Shown here: in pieces, positions 17,843-26,165 of the stretch
Position numbering within the stretch: position 1 is the first letter of the stretch
Layout: every line of letters starts with the position of its first letter
NCBI RefSeq assembly: GCF_902728235.1
Contig: NZ_CACVBO010000001.1
Span: 2,504,001-2,568,000 of the forward strand
Direction: 5' to 3'
Source of the DNA: Lentimonas sp. CC4
GTDB lineage: Bacteria; Verrucomicrobiota; Verrucomicrobiia; Opitutales; Coraliomargaritaceae
DNA: 64,000 nt
Notes under the pieces: model-generated
The model's input: only the letters and a program-made list of their open reading frames with translations
Databases searched by the model: none
Told to the model about the DNA's origin: nothing
Made by a program: the position numbers and the translations under genes

Positions 17843-19369
17843 CTATCGAGGGGTGAGTTCGCTGCGTGTTAAAGTTTTGGAATACAAGGTCTCTCCATCT
17901 TGTTGCACCAGACGGAAGGTGATTTCTGGGTCACTGGGAGCTGGATCTACAGTGAATTCCCCAAAGGCATACACGCCATCAAAACCAAACAGTTGTGTGT
18001 CCCAGTTCGATTGCGTTGCTGGCGGGCCGCATCGTTCGCCGAGGCTGGCGGCTTCAAACTCATAAAACTGGAATCCGGACTCGCGTGGAATTGTAAAGCC
18101 TCGTGCGCCATGTCGATCGCCAGAAACGAACACCACGCCGCCTATTTTGTGCTTTTCAATTAGACTGAAAATACGCTCACGCCCTTGTGGATCCCATTTG
18201 CCCCAAGAGTCTTTGCCGGCAGATACGTAGTCGCTCCACATGGATCCGCTAGAGACGATGATGAAGGGACCTTTGCAGTCGAGCAGTTGCGCTTCCAGCC
18301 ACTGCATTTGTTGTTCGCCTAAGAATGAGCCTTGCTTGCCCTCTCGGAAGTATCGGTTGTCCACCATGATTACATCGCAGGCACCCACTCGGGTTCTCAG
18401 GAACAGTCCCTTTCCGTCTTCGCCTAGGCCATAGGATGGGTTATTCCAAGAGTAGCGAAATACATCCCACACGCCTTCTTTATCGGAGAGTGTGTAGCCT
18501 TTGGGGATGCCGGCTTTATCGTTGTCAAAATAGTCGTGGTCATCCCATGTCGCATACACGGGGATATTTGCAGCGAGGCGATTCCATGCGGGGGCAAAAT
18601 CTCTGAGGAGGTAATCCGTTCGATGGAGACCGAAGTGGTTATTTCTGTCTTGAACCGCGATGTCTCCTAGGAAGAGTGCCGCATTGGGATTTCTGCTAAG
18701 CATGGTTGCAGACTGTTGTGGATTTCCAATTCCCCAACGATGGAAGCAAGAGCCGAAGATGATGCGGGTGGTATCGTCTGAATCAATTGCGGGGGCAGTG
18801 GTGATCGTTGGTTGTGTTGCAGATTCAACCGGGGTGCCGTCGACCAACACTTCGTATGGATAGCTGGTATTTGGTTGGAGCCCGGTGATTGGAACAATTG
18901 CGCTTAGGTCTGTGGCTTCGGAGCTGTTGACTGGGCCGAAGGTTTTTGGCTGCCCATCGACGGACAGTTGAATCGTCACTTGGGATGGGCGCACTGTGCG
19001 AACCCACACTGAAATACGATCGGAAGCGACTTGGCCAAGCATTGGCCCGCCGAGGAGCAATCGATTATTATCGTTGGCACATAGTTCGCTAAAACCAGGA
19101 GACTTCTGTAGATCAACATAGGTGGCATGTGGATCTGCTTCAAAGAAAGTAAATGCGTGCTGATAGAGATCTTGTTTTGTTTGAGTCTCCGTTTGCCACA
19201 GGTTGAGCAGCTGCATACTGGTTTTCTCACTACCTCTGGTTAGACGGGAATTCCTCTGCATCAGTGCGAGCTGTTCGGGTGTTCGCTCGTGTGAGTGTAG
19301 CCCTTCGGAGAGGACGAGTGTCGAGGGTAGTATCGCTGCTACGGCGAGTATGAAATGGTGCATTTTCAT
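17843..19369 (-). CDS. PhoD-like alkaline phosphatase, secreted
   Basis: A 508-residue protein with an N-terminal signal peptide (MKMHHFILAVAAILPSTL). A Fn3-like domain lies around residues 105-190 (RISVWVRTVRPSQVTIQLSV), then the metallophosphatase core: IIFGSCFHRWG, ALFLGDIAVQ, YATWDDHDYFDND and VFVSGDRHGARG. These are the metal-binding motifs of the PhoD group, periplasmic enzymes releasing phosphate from phosphodiesters or monoesters. It is co-directional with the sulfatase, eight bases downstream of it, so the two may remove different ester groups from one substrate. Confidence 0.9.
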   Translation of the reverse strand: MKMHHFILAVAAILPSTLVLSEGLHSHERTPEQLALMQRNSRLTRGSEKTSMQLLNLWQTETQTKQDLYQHAFTFFEADPHATYVDLQKSPGFSELCANDNNRLLLGGPMLGQVASDRISVWVRTVRPSQVTIQLSVDGQPKTFGPVNSSEATDLSAIVPITGLQPNTSYPYEVLVDGTPVESATQPTITTAPAIDSDDTTRIIFGSCFHRWGIGNPQQSATMLSRNPNAALFLGDIAVQDRNNHFGLHRTDYLLRDFAPAWNRLAANIPVYATWDDHDYFDNDKAGIPKGYTLSDKEGVWDVFRYSWNNPSYGLGEDGKGLFLRTRVGACDVIMVDNRYFREGKQGSFLGEQQMQWLEAQLLDCKGPFIIVSSGSMWSDYVSAGKDSWGKWDPQGRERIFSLIEKHKIGGVVFVSGDRHGARGFTIPRESGFQFYEFEAASLGERCGPPATQSNWDTQLFGFDGVYAFGEFTVDPAPSDPEITFRLVQQDGETLYSKTLTRSELTPR

Positions 19370-19377
19370 GGAGTGCT

Positions 19378-20955
19378 TTAGAGTGCAGGCGCAGGAGTGG
19401 AGTCATACCAATTGAACCATTGCTGCTGCATGGCAGCGAGTCGTTCGGGGTATTGTTTGGATAGATCGGTGGTTTCGTTGCGATCGGTCGACATGTCGAA
19501 CAACTCCCAGTTCGACTTCTCGGCGACGGCTTTCCAATCGCCTTGGCGAATGGCACGGCCATTCGCGAATTCCCAATAAAGTGTGCGGGTGCGCGGGGAT
19601 GTGAGGTCGCCTTTGAGCTGCGCGGCGAAACTTTTGCCAGCCATTGGCGGGACTGCCTGTCCTTGATGTGCGGTCGGATATTCGGCGCCTGCTAATTCGA
19701 CGAGTGTCGGCATGACATCGATGAAATGGGCGACGAAGGCGTGATTGATTGAGCCAGGGTTCTGTATGCCGTCAGGCCAGTGGGCGATGAAGGGCGTGCA
19801 GGTGCCGCCTTCGTAACTACTCGCTTTATTTTCGCGGAATGGGGTGTTGGACACGTTTGCCCAGTCACCTCCGAGGGATGCCCAATAGTCGATGTTGCCT
19901 AGCTTTTCGATGGATAACCCGTCGCCAGCGCGTTGACCTTCCGGATGTATGCGGGACTCCGCCATTTCAGCCGATGATCCATTGTCGGCGGCGAAGAGAA
20001 TCAAGGTGTTTTCGAATTTACCGAGCGCTTCGAGTTTTGAGATGAGCTTGCCGATGTTTTGGTCCACTCGATCAATCATCGCAGCATAGACGGCCATCTT
20101 GCGTGCTTCGACCGCTTGTTGGTTTTCGCTTAAGCGATCCCAGTCTTGGTGGGCGGGGGCCGATATGCGTGCGTCCTTCGCCACGATGCCGAGTTGTTTT
20201 AACTTCTCGATGCGCGCGTTGCGGACGGTTTCATAGCCGACTTGGTAAGTGCCTTTGTATTTCGCAATATCTTCAGGCCATGCTTGAAGTGGGTCGTGTG
20301 GCGCGGTGTAAGCTAGGTAGAGGAAGAAGGGGGCTTCCTCGTCTTTGTATGTTTCCAAGTAGTCGATCGCCTTTTGTGTGTAATGGTCGGTCGAGTAGAA
20401 GTCTTTCTCGGGTGGGGTGTAAGGTTGTAGCACTTGTTCGTCGATTGCCCAATGACGTCTGCCGGGAGACTTCTGTGCGGGCTTAGGTTCACCCTCGCGT
20501 GGCAATCCAGGGTTGAAGTGATTGTTCGCGCCATCGAGTAGACCGAAGTATCGGTCAAAGCCACGCTCATAGAGTGATTCTCTTGAATGATGCTTGCCGG
20601 ATGCGAGGGTGCGATACCCCGCTGTTTTTAAAACTTCGCCGAGTGTGACGCCTTGGGTGAATCGATCAAGGCGTTTGGACATGCCGCAATCTTGTGCATA
20701 GAGACCAGTGAGTAGTGTGGCTCGTGAGGGGAAGCACTTCGCGGTGTTGTGCATCTGCGTGAAGCGTAGGCCATTTTCAGCGAGCCGGTCGAGGGCTGGC
20801 GTTTTGATTTCTCCCCCGTAACAGCCTATGTCGCTATAGCCCATATCATCGACGAGGATGAAGATGATGTTCGGCTTTTCCGCGTAGGCGTATGCAGTTA
20901 AGCATTCGGCAACGCATGCGATGCCGATCGAAAGTATCCAATGCTTGATGGACAT
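19378..20955 (-). CDS. arylsulfatase-type sulfatase
   Basis: A 525-residue secreted sulfatase. After a signal peptide come NIIFILVDDMGYSDIGCYGG (metal-binding aspartates) and the activation motif KCFPSRATLLTG: the cysteine in C-x-P-S-R must be converted to formylglycine, so a maturation enzyme is needed, and none is in this window. LASGKHHSRES and LFAADNGSSAEMA complete the active site. Desulfation of algal or marine polysaccharides is the common role in this phylum. It is six bases downstream of the DUF1080 gene in the same operon. The exact substrate cannot be read from sequence. Confidence 0.93.
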   Translation of the reverse strand: MSIKHWILSIGIACVAECLTAYAYAEKPNIIFILVDDMGYSDIGCYGGEIKTPALDRLAENGLRFTQMHNTAKCFPSRATLLTGLYAQDCGMSKRLDRFTQGVTLGEVLKTAGYRTLASGKHHSRESLYERGFDRYFGLLDGANNHFNPGLPREGEPKPAQKSPGRRHWAIDEQVLQPYTPPEKDFYSTDHYTQKAIDYLETYKDEEAPFFLYLAYTAPHDPLQAWPEDIAKYKGTYQVGYETVRNARIEKLKQLGIVAKDARISAPAHQDWDRLSENQQAVEARKMAVYAAMIDRVDQNIGKLISKLEALGKFENTLILFAADNGSSAEMAESRIHPEGQRAGDGLSIEKLGNIDYWASLGGDWANVSNTPFRENKASSYEGGTCTPFIAHWPDGIQNPGSINHAFVAHFIDVMPTLVELAGAEYPTAHQGQAVPPMAGKSFAAQLKGDLTSPRTRTLYWEFANGRAIRQGDWKAVAEKSNWELFDMSTDRNETTDLSKQYPERLAAMQQQWFNWYDSTPAPAL

Positions 20956-20960
20956 CGCAA

Positions 20961-22199
20961 TTACAGCTCTTTGATGCGGAGGTTACGGTAAGCGACTGGG
21001 TCGCTGTGATCTTGAAGATAGATCGGGCCAGTCCATGTGCCGAAGCCTTCGTGCTTCTTATATTTACTGTTGTTGAAGCGCTCGATCCAATCGTCGCTAC
21101 CGATTTCGACTTCGGCGACTTTGACGCCGTTGATCCAGTGCTCGACATGGTCGCCTTGCGCGATAATGCGACCAGAGTTCCATTGTCCTGCGGGGTTGAA
21201 TGGCTTGTCATCGATTGCGGGCACGAGTGCGTAGATGCCTGCGGAAAGATTTTTGTCTTTGTGAACGCCATCGTCGAGCACTTGGTATTCGAGGCCGAGG
21301 TTTTCAATGGTGCGATACTTCACGCCAGAGTTGCCGCCTGTGCTGATCTTCCAGTCGAACGTTAGGTCGAAGTCCTTGTAATGTTGCTTTGTAATAATGC
21401 TACCAGGGCGCTTCTGTCCTTCTTTGAGTGCCGGGCGTTCGATCACACCATCTTTAATCGTCCAGCCTTCGACGGGGGCACCATTAACGCTTGTCCATTC
21501 CGAAAAGTCGCCTGTGGCAAAGAGGTCTTGGTATTCATCAGTGAGCTCCATTATCTTTATGTTACGAAAGCGGTAGATCTGGCCGTCTTCGCCATGGTGC
21601 TGAAGGGCGATGTATCCTTTGGCGTCTTCTGTGTCATGGATGTCTGTGGTCATGACGCCATTGACAAAGATCTGAATGTGGTCGCCGCGGCATTCGATGC
21701 GGAAATGGTTCCAGTCATGGCGCTTGAAGCTGTCGCCGATACGGCCAACAAATTCATTGATAGACTGTTTCTTTGCCTCTTCGGATGCTGCGTGATCGCG
21801 GTTCGGAGAGATGAACCAGCGGCGGCGTCCCTCATCGTAGAGGCCGCCAGACCAGTTTCTGGGAGAGGGGTCTACTTCTGCCTGATAGCCGAACATCTTG
21901 TTTTTTGATTTGTGGCTTCGGAATAGGAACCCCGAATTGGAGGGACCCTCGGGCATTTTCACTTCCGCTTCGAAGATGAAATCAGAATATTCGTTTACGG
22001 TTGAAAGGAACCACTTTGACTTCTCCGTGGTGAGGTGGAGCTCTCCATCTACGACCGCCGCCTTTCCCCAGTCGTAAGGATTTTCCCAGTTTGTGAGGTC
22101 TTTGCCGTTAAAGAGCTCAATCCATTCGCCTGCGATGGATGTGGTGCATGTCACTAGTGCTGCCGTTAGTAGACTGATCCAGTATTTTGTATTTCTCAT
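20961..22199 (-). CDS. DUF1080 protein, two domains (3-keto-disaccharide hydrolase family)
   Basis: A 412-residue secreted protein with a signal peptide ending near TTSIAG. It contains two copies of the LamG-like DUF1080 domain: residues about 24-205 (EWIELFNGKDLTNWENP, GFLFRSHKSKN) and 220-412 (FSEWTSVNGAPVEGWTIKDG, NSGVKYRTIENLGLEYQVLD, GTWTGPIYLQDHSDPVAYRN). Characterised relatives cleave glycosides after C3 oxidation, which fits the neighbouring Tat-exported oxidoreductases. The second copy keeps the better-conserved core. It sits between the oxidoreductase at 22265 and the sulfatase. Confidence 0.9.
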   Translation of the reverse strand: MRNTKYWISLLTAALVTCTTSIAGEWIELFNGKDLTNWENPYDWGKAAVVDGELHLTTEKSKWFLSTVNEYSDFIFEAEVKMPEGPSNSGFLFRSHKSKNKMFGYQAEVDPSPRNWSGGLYDEGRRRWFISPNRDHAASEEAKKQSINEFVGRIGDSFKRHDWNHFRIECRGDHIQIFVNGVMTTDIHDTEDAKGYIALQHHGEDGQIYRFRNIKIMELTDEYQDLFATGDFSEWTSVNGAPVEGWTIKDGVIERPALKEGQKRPGSIITKQHYKDFDLTFDWKISTGGNSGVKYRTIENLGLEYQVLDDGVHKDKNLSAGIYALVPAIDDKPFNPAGQWNSGRIIAQGDHVEHWINGVKVAEVEIGSDDWIERFNNSKYKKHEGFGTWTGPIYLQDHSDPVAYRNLRIKEL

Positions 22200-22264
22200 T
22201 GTGTGATGTGGTGTTTAAGTTTGTCGGCCTTAGCTCACAGGAATAAAATTATTCTTGCTGGGGT

Positions 22265-23719
22265 TTACAGTGCGTAGAATTCTTCCCATCCTTTGCGTGG
22301 TGCGGGATCGAGGAGGGCTTGGGCGGTTGGGTTGTTGGTTACCTGCTTGCTTGAGCGATCAAAGGTGAGCTCGCCGCCGAGTCGTTGTGCTAGAATGCCG
22401 AGGTTGAAGACTTGAGTGAGTTCGCCGCTGATGTTGAAGGGGGAGCGAGATACTTCTTCGCCCTTACAGGCTAGGAGGAAATTTGTTTGGTGATCGGAGT
22501 TCTTCTGTGAGAAGGTCGGTAAGTCGCGACGCATATCCATGTATTTTTGTCTCGGGACGATTTGTAGCGCTGCGGAGTGGCTTCCGCCTTGGAAGACGAG
22601 GTCTTTGCTGTAAATGACTTTGCCGGGTTTGTTGAGCTCTAGCGGTTGACCATCATCGGTATATTCGCCTTCGAGGAAGGGTTTGTTATTCACGCCGTCA
22701 TACCAAGTGACTTCGCAGGCCGGCATCCCTTGGCGCTCTGGGAAATCGAATCGAATGGTGCTGGAATCTGGGTAGATTAGGTCACTCTGATTGATACCGT
22801 CGCGGTGAACGGCGGTGACTGTTTCGGGGAGGCCGAGTTTTAAAAAACGGTGGCTGGTGTCGAGGATGTGCGGCCCCCAATCGCCAAAGCAACCGCAGCC
22901 ATAGTCATACCAACTGCGCCATTCTTGAGGGTGTAGTTTGGTGCTGTAAGGGTGTTTGTGCGCTGAATCGATCCATTGATCCCAGTTGATGCCTTCGGGG
23001 AGTGGTTCGCTTGGGTATGCGGTCATTGATTTGCCCCAACCGTGCCAGCGCCGTGGTCTGTTCATATGGGCGGTGATGCGAGTGACGTCTTTGATTAGTC
23101 CCGCTTCGCTCCATGCTTTGAATTGAAAGTAGTTGGCTCCAGAGTGCCCTTGGTTGCCCATTTGAGTGACAACGCCGCTGCGTGCGGCCAGATCCATCAT
23201 GCGCTCGCATTGGCCGAATGTGTGGGCGAGTGGTTTTTCGACATAGACGTGCTTGCCGAGTGACATCGCTAGCATCGTGACGGCGAAGTGGGAGTGGTCG
23301 GGTGTGGTGATGACCACTGCGTCGATGTCGTCGCCCATTGCGTCGAACATTTTTCGGAAGTCGGTGAAAAAGCGCGCTTTGATCGGGAAGACTTTGGGTG
23401 CGGCTTGGCCTTTTTTGAGCGACGGCGGGGTGGTGATGACGCCGTGCTGGTAGAGCGCTTCTTGTGTGTGTGCGCCATCTGGGTCGATGTCGCAGAGGGC
23501 GACGACGTTACACAGGCCTGAGTTGTAAAGAGATTTGCGGTTGCCATTGGCTCGATTGCCGATGCCTACGAGCGCAACGTTTACTTTCTCGCTGGGAGCG
23601 AGGCCTGTGGAGGATTTTGCTCCAAGGGCGACATAAGAGGGGAGGATTGTTAGAGCGCCGAGTGCTGCGGATGATTTGAGGAAGTGCCGGCGAGACGTAT
23701 GGTTTTTGTTATGGTGCAT
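22265..23719 (-). CDS. Tat-exported Gfo/Idh/MocA family oxidoreductase
   Basis: A 484-residue enzyme with twin-arginine signal [17 protein letters not shown] at residues 9-25. The Rossmann domain starts [33 protein letters not shown] has the conserved [23 protein letters not shown] is the catalytic His/Asp region. It resembles the glucose-fructose oxidoreductase-like periplasmic enzymes linked with DUF1080 partners in this phylum. It is the first gene of the seven-gene minus-strand cluster ending at 14165. A 17-bp palindrome at 23770-23786 lies about 50 bases upstream, suggesting control by the ROK repressor encoded divergently. Confidence 0.93.
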   Translation of the reverse strand: MHHNKNHTSRRHFLKSSAALGALTILPSYVALGAKSSTGLAPSEKVNVALVGIGNRANGNRKSLYNSGLCNVVALCDIDPDGAHTQEALYQHGVITTPPSLKKGQAAPKVFPIKARFFTDFRKMFDAMGDDIDAVVITTPDHSHFAVTMLAMSLGKHVYVEKPLAHTFGQCERMMDLAARSGVVTQMGNQGHSGANYFQFKAWSEAGLIKDVTRITAHMNRPRRWHGWGKSMTAYPSEPLPEGINWDQWIDSAHKHPYSTKLHPQEWRSWYDYGCGCFGDWGPHILDTSHRFLKLGLPETVTAVHRDGINQSDLIYPDSSTIRFDFPERQGMPACEVTWYDGVNNKPFLEGEYTDDGQPLELNKPGKVIYSKDLVFQGGSHSAALQIVPRQKYMDMRRDLPTFSQKNSDHQTNFLLACKGEEVSRSPFNISGELTQVFNLGILAQRLGGELTFDRSSKQVTNNPTAQALLDPAPRKGWEEFYAL

Positions 23720-23769
23720 GCTTTAGTGTGTCGGAAGTTGGGCGTGGTTGTTCCTTGGGAGATTTTTTA

Positions 23770-23786
23770 TGTTTATTAAATAAACA
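23770..23786. promoter_or_regulatory. candidate ROK repressor operator
   Basis: TGTTTATTAAATAAACA is a perfect odd palindrome (8-bp arms around a central A), midway between the divergent oxidoreductase and ROK genes. ROK-type sugar repressors bind T/A-rich palindromes of this kind next to their own genes. Confidence 0.6.
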
Positions 23787-23841
23787 AACAAAATTTAAGT
23801 TCATGCTTTAGCAATACAAAAAAAGCTATTACTTAAAAAAC

Positions 23842-25044
23842 ATGGCAACCAAACAGCGATATGATAGAGGCGATATTCGTCGGATGAATGCAGTGAGCGT
23901 ATTGAATCAGCTGCGTCTCAAGGGGATGCTGTCGCGTGCGAATATTGCGGGCGAATTGGGTCTGACGCGTGCTACGGTATCTAGCATTGTGGCGGATTTA
24001 ATTGAGGTGTCGTTGGTTCGTGAGGTTGAATATTTAGAGGGGCGTGCGGGGCGGCCAGGGTTGTTGTTGGATTTGAATCCAGATTATGGGTGTATGATCG
24101 CGGTCGAGGTTGACTTGGATCGGATTTCGCTGGTTTTGGCGAATTTGGGGCGTGAAACGCTATGGCGTGTGGATGTGCCGGTCGAATTGGCTGCTGGGTC
24201 GCAGGCGGTGTTGGCTCAGGCTGCTGATTTGGTGGAGCAGGCCTTAGTGCGTGGGCGTGATCTCGGGTTGGAATGTTTTGGTATCTGCGTGGCCATGGCT
24301 GGATTAGTGGATCATGTCGGCGGTGTGTTAGCTTATGGTCCCACTTCGGGCTGGGAGAATGTGTCGCTGTGTGCGGATTGGGGGGCGCGTTTTGGTGTGC
24401 CGGTGGCGGTTGAGAATGAGGCGCATGCGGGAGCGATTGGGGTGCATCACTTTGGTGACCGTCCAGGAGTGAGGAACTTGATCTATCTTAGTCTCGGTGT
24501 GGGATTAGCTGCAGGGGTGTTTATGGATGGAGTGTTGGTGCGTGGGAAGCGGGGGTTTGCTGGGCAGGTGGGCCATACACTATTTGCGCACGATGGTGTG
24601 GATTGTGGCTGTGGGAAGCGTGGTTGCTGGGTGACGGAGATCGGCGCATCGGCCGTGGTGCGTAAGCTGGCAGACGCAGGTGTTGAGATCTCTAAAAGTT
24701 CTGGCGAGGGGGTTGACTGGTTAGAGCTTGTGGCTGCGAAGGCGCAGGCGGGGGATCCTTGTGTGTTGGCGGTCTTGGATGGTGTCGGTCGTCAGGTGGG
24801 CTGTGGCTTGGCGCGTTTGGTGCAGACTTTTAATCCTTCGCAGGTCGTCGTTGGTGGTCGTCTTGGTGGGCTGATGAGCTTGGTTGAGCCAGCGATTCGT
24901 GAGGCGATGCTTGCTGAGACGCTACCTTATATGGCGAGCTCGCTGCAGTTTGCGGTGCATGCATCTGGTGAAGACCAGTTGCAGGGCTGTCTTGCGACTG
25001 TTTTTGATGGGTTGATGAAGAACCCTGCGATTGGTGATCTTTAG
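23842..25044 (+). CDS. ROK family transcriptional regulator
   Basis: A 400-residue repressor. The N-terminal winged helix-turn-helix covers residues about 13-70 (NAVSVLNQLRLKGMLSRANI, LTRATVSSIVADLIE). A sugar-kinase-like ROK domain follows, with the zinc signature DCGCGKRGCW and GQVGHTLFAHDG. ROK regulators such as NagC and XylR release DNA when a sugar ligand binds. It is divergent from the oxidoreductase cluster and shares a 120-base intergenic space holding the palindrome at 23770-23786, so it most likely controls that cluster and itself. The ligand is unknown. The next gene on the same strand is the AraC regulator. Confidence 0.93.
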   Translation: MATKQRYDRGDIRRMNAVSVLNQLRLKGMLSRANIAGELGLTRATVSSIVADLIEVSLVREVEYLEGRAGRPGLLLDLNPDYGCMIAVEVDLDRISLVLANLGRETLWRVDVPVELAAGSQAVLAQAADLVEQALVRGRDLGLECFGICVAMAGLVDHVGGVLAYGPTSGWENVSLCADWGARFGVPVAVENEAHAGAIGVHHFGDRPGVRNLIYLSLGVGLAAGVFMDGVLVRGKRGFAGQVGHTLFAHDGVDCGCGKRGCWVTEIGASAVVRKLADAGVEISKSSGEGVDWLELVAAKAQAGDPCVLAVLDGVGRQVGCGLARLVQTFNPSQVVVGGRLGGLMSLVEPAIREAMLAETLPYMASSLQFAVHASGEDQLQGCLATVFDGLMKNPAIGDL

Positions 25045-25198
25045 TGTGGTGCTTTGCGTATTCATTGAGGGCGTTCTAAGAATTGTCTCAATTCACAAAT
25101 TTTAGTTTGTTTGGTGCTGCCTGTTGGTTCTTTTAGTTGATGGTATATGTCAATTTCTTAAGGTCATCGTGTTTCGTAAGGTGCTATTGATAAGTGGA

Positions 25199-25228
25199 TA
25201 ACGTTTTATATTTTATTATTAAACGTTA
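25199..25228. promoter_or_regulatory. inverted repeat upstream of the AraC gene
   Basis: TAACGTTT (25199-25206) and AAACGTTA (25221-25228), an 8-bp perfect inverted repeat with a 14-base AT-rich centre, about 85 bases before the AraC-type gene start. It could be a repressor operator or a weak hairpin. Confidence 0.35.
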
Positions 25229-25270
25229 ATACTTTTGATGGTAAGTTGTTATTTTATGAATTAAGTTATT

Positions 25271-25290
25271 GTCAATTTACGTCAATTCAT
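25271..25290 (+). promoter_or_regulatory. GTCAA direct-repeat operator candidate before AraC gene
   Basis: GTCAATTTAC-GTCAATTCAT, two 10-bp repeats one helical turn apart, 20-39 bases ahead of the start codon. It matches the pattern at 14142-14160. The position suggests autoregulation by the AraC-type protein. Confidence 0.45.
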
Positions 25291-25309
25291 ACTCTAATTC
25301 TCATACTTT

Positions 25310-26131
25310 ATGGAATCTTTGCCCCTAGATCATACTGCATCAGATACGATGCAGCGTCGCTTTTTGAGTTCGTTACGACCTGGCCAGTTGTTAGAGTCGC
25401 TGTTTGATAATGTCCCGGGGGCGTTCTTTTTTGTTAAAGATATAGAGAGCCGTTTCATGGGCGGAAGCCTTAGCTTTGCGCAGACGCTGGGAGAAGTATC
25501 GATCGATGTGATGATCGGTCGGACTGACTATGACTACAGCCCAGACTTCTTGGCGGATGGTTTTTATGCCGATGACCAGCGTGTGATTCGCACGGGGCAG
25601 GCGATTACTAATCAAATCGAGTTGGTTCCCTCTGCGGATGGTTCTTTGGATTGGTTATGCACGAGTAAAATTCCGCTCTTTGGTGAGGATGGTTCTGTGG
25701 TTGGTTTAGCGGGGGTGACTCGCATCATTCGCGACTCGGATTCGGTGTATGCGGATCATCCGGAAATGCGTAAAATTGTCGATTTTGTGCGTGAGCATTA
25801 CCGTGAAAAGCTGTCGGTCGCGGATCTTGCAAAGGTGGGCGGTATCTCTGTTAGTTCTCAGGAGCGTTTGTTTAAGAAGACCTTCGAGCTAACCCCATTG
25901 ATGTATTTGCGCCGGACGCGGTTGAATGCCGCATGTAAAATGCTCCGAGACTCGACCTTAGGCCTCGCTGAGATCGCGGTGCAATGCGGTTTTAATGACC
26001 AAACCAATATGACGCGCGCGTTCAGCCAAGAGCTAAAGATCACACCGCTCAAATACCGTCGCAGCTTTAGTGATGCACGATCCTCGCGCAGTGGTCGTTC
26101 GGGTCCGATCGTCTTACGCTCTCAAATTTAA
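25310..26131 (+). CDS. AraC family regulator with PAS-like sensor
   Basis: A 273-residue DNA-binding protein. Residues about 25-150 form a PAS-like domain (LFDNVPGAFFFVKDIESRFM, IGRTDYDYSPDFLADGF, IPLFGEDGSVVGLAGVTR). The C-terminal AraC domain, residues about 160-255, has two helix-turn-helix units: LSVADLAKVGGISVSSQERL and LGLAEIAVQCGFNDQTNMTR, ending LKITPLKYRR. It probably senses a small ligand and activates sugar genes. It stands 34 bases ahead of the plus-strand MFS-led cluster, a natural target, and has a direct-repeat site in its own promoter. This PAS-AraC design is common in Verrucomicrobiota sugar loci. Confidence 0.9.
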   Translation: MESLPLDHTASDTMQRRFLSSLRPGQLLESLFDNVPGAFFFVKDIESRFMGGSLSFAQTLGEVSIDVMIGRTDYDYSPDFLADGFYADDQRVIRTGQAITNQIELVPSADGSLDWLCTSKIPLFGEDGSVVGLAGVTRIIRDSDSVYADHPEMRKIVDFVREHYREKLSVADLAKVGGISVSSQERLFKKTFELTPLMYLRRTRLNAACKMLRDSTLGLAEIAVQCGFNDQTNMTRAFSQELKITPLKYRRSFSDARSSRSGRSGPIVLRSQI

Positions 26132-26165
26132 TTCTGATATACCTCCACCTAACCCACGTTAAATT

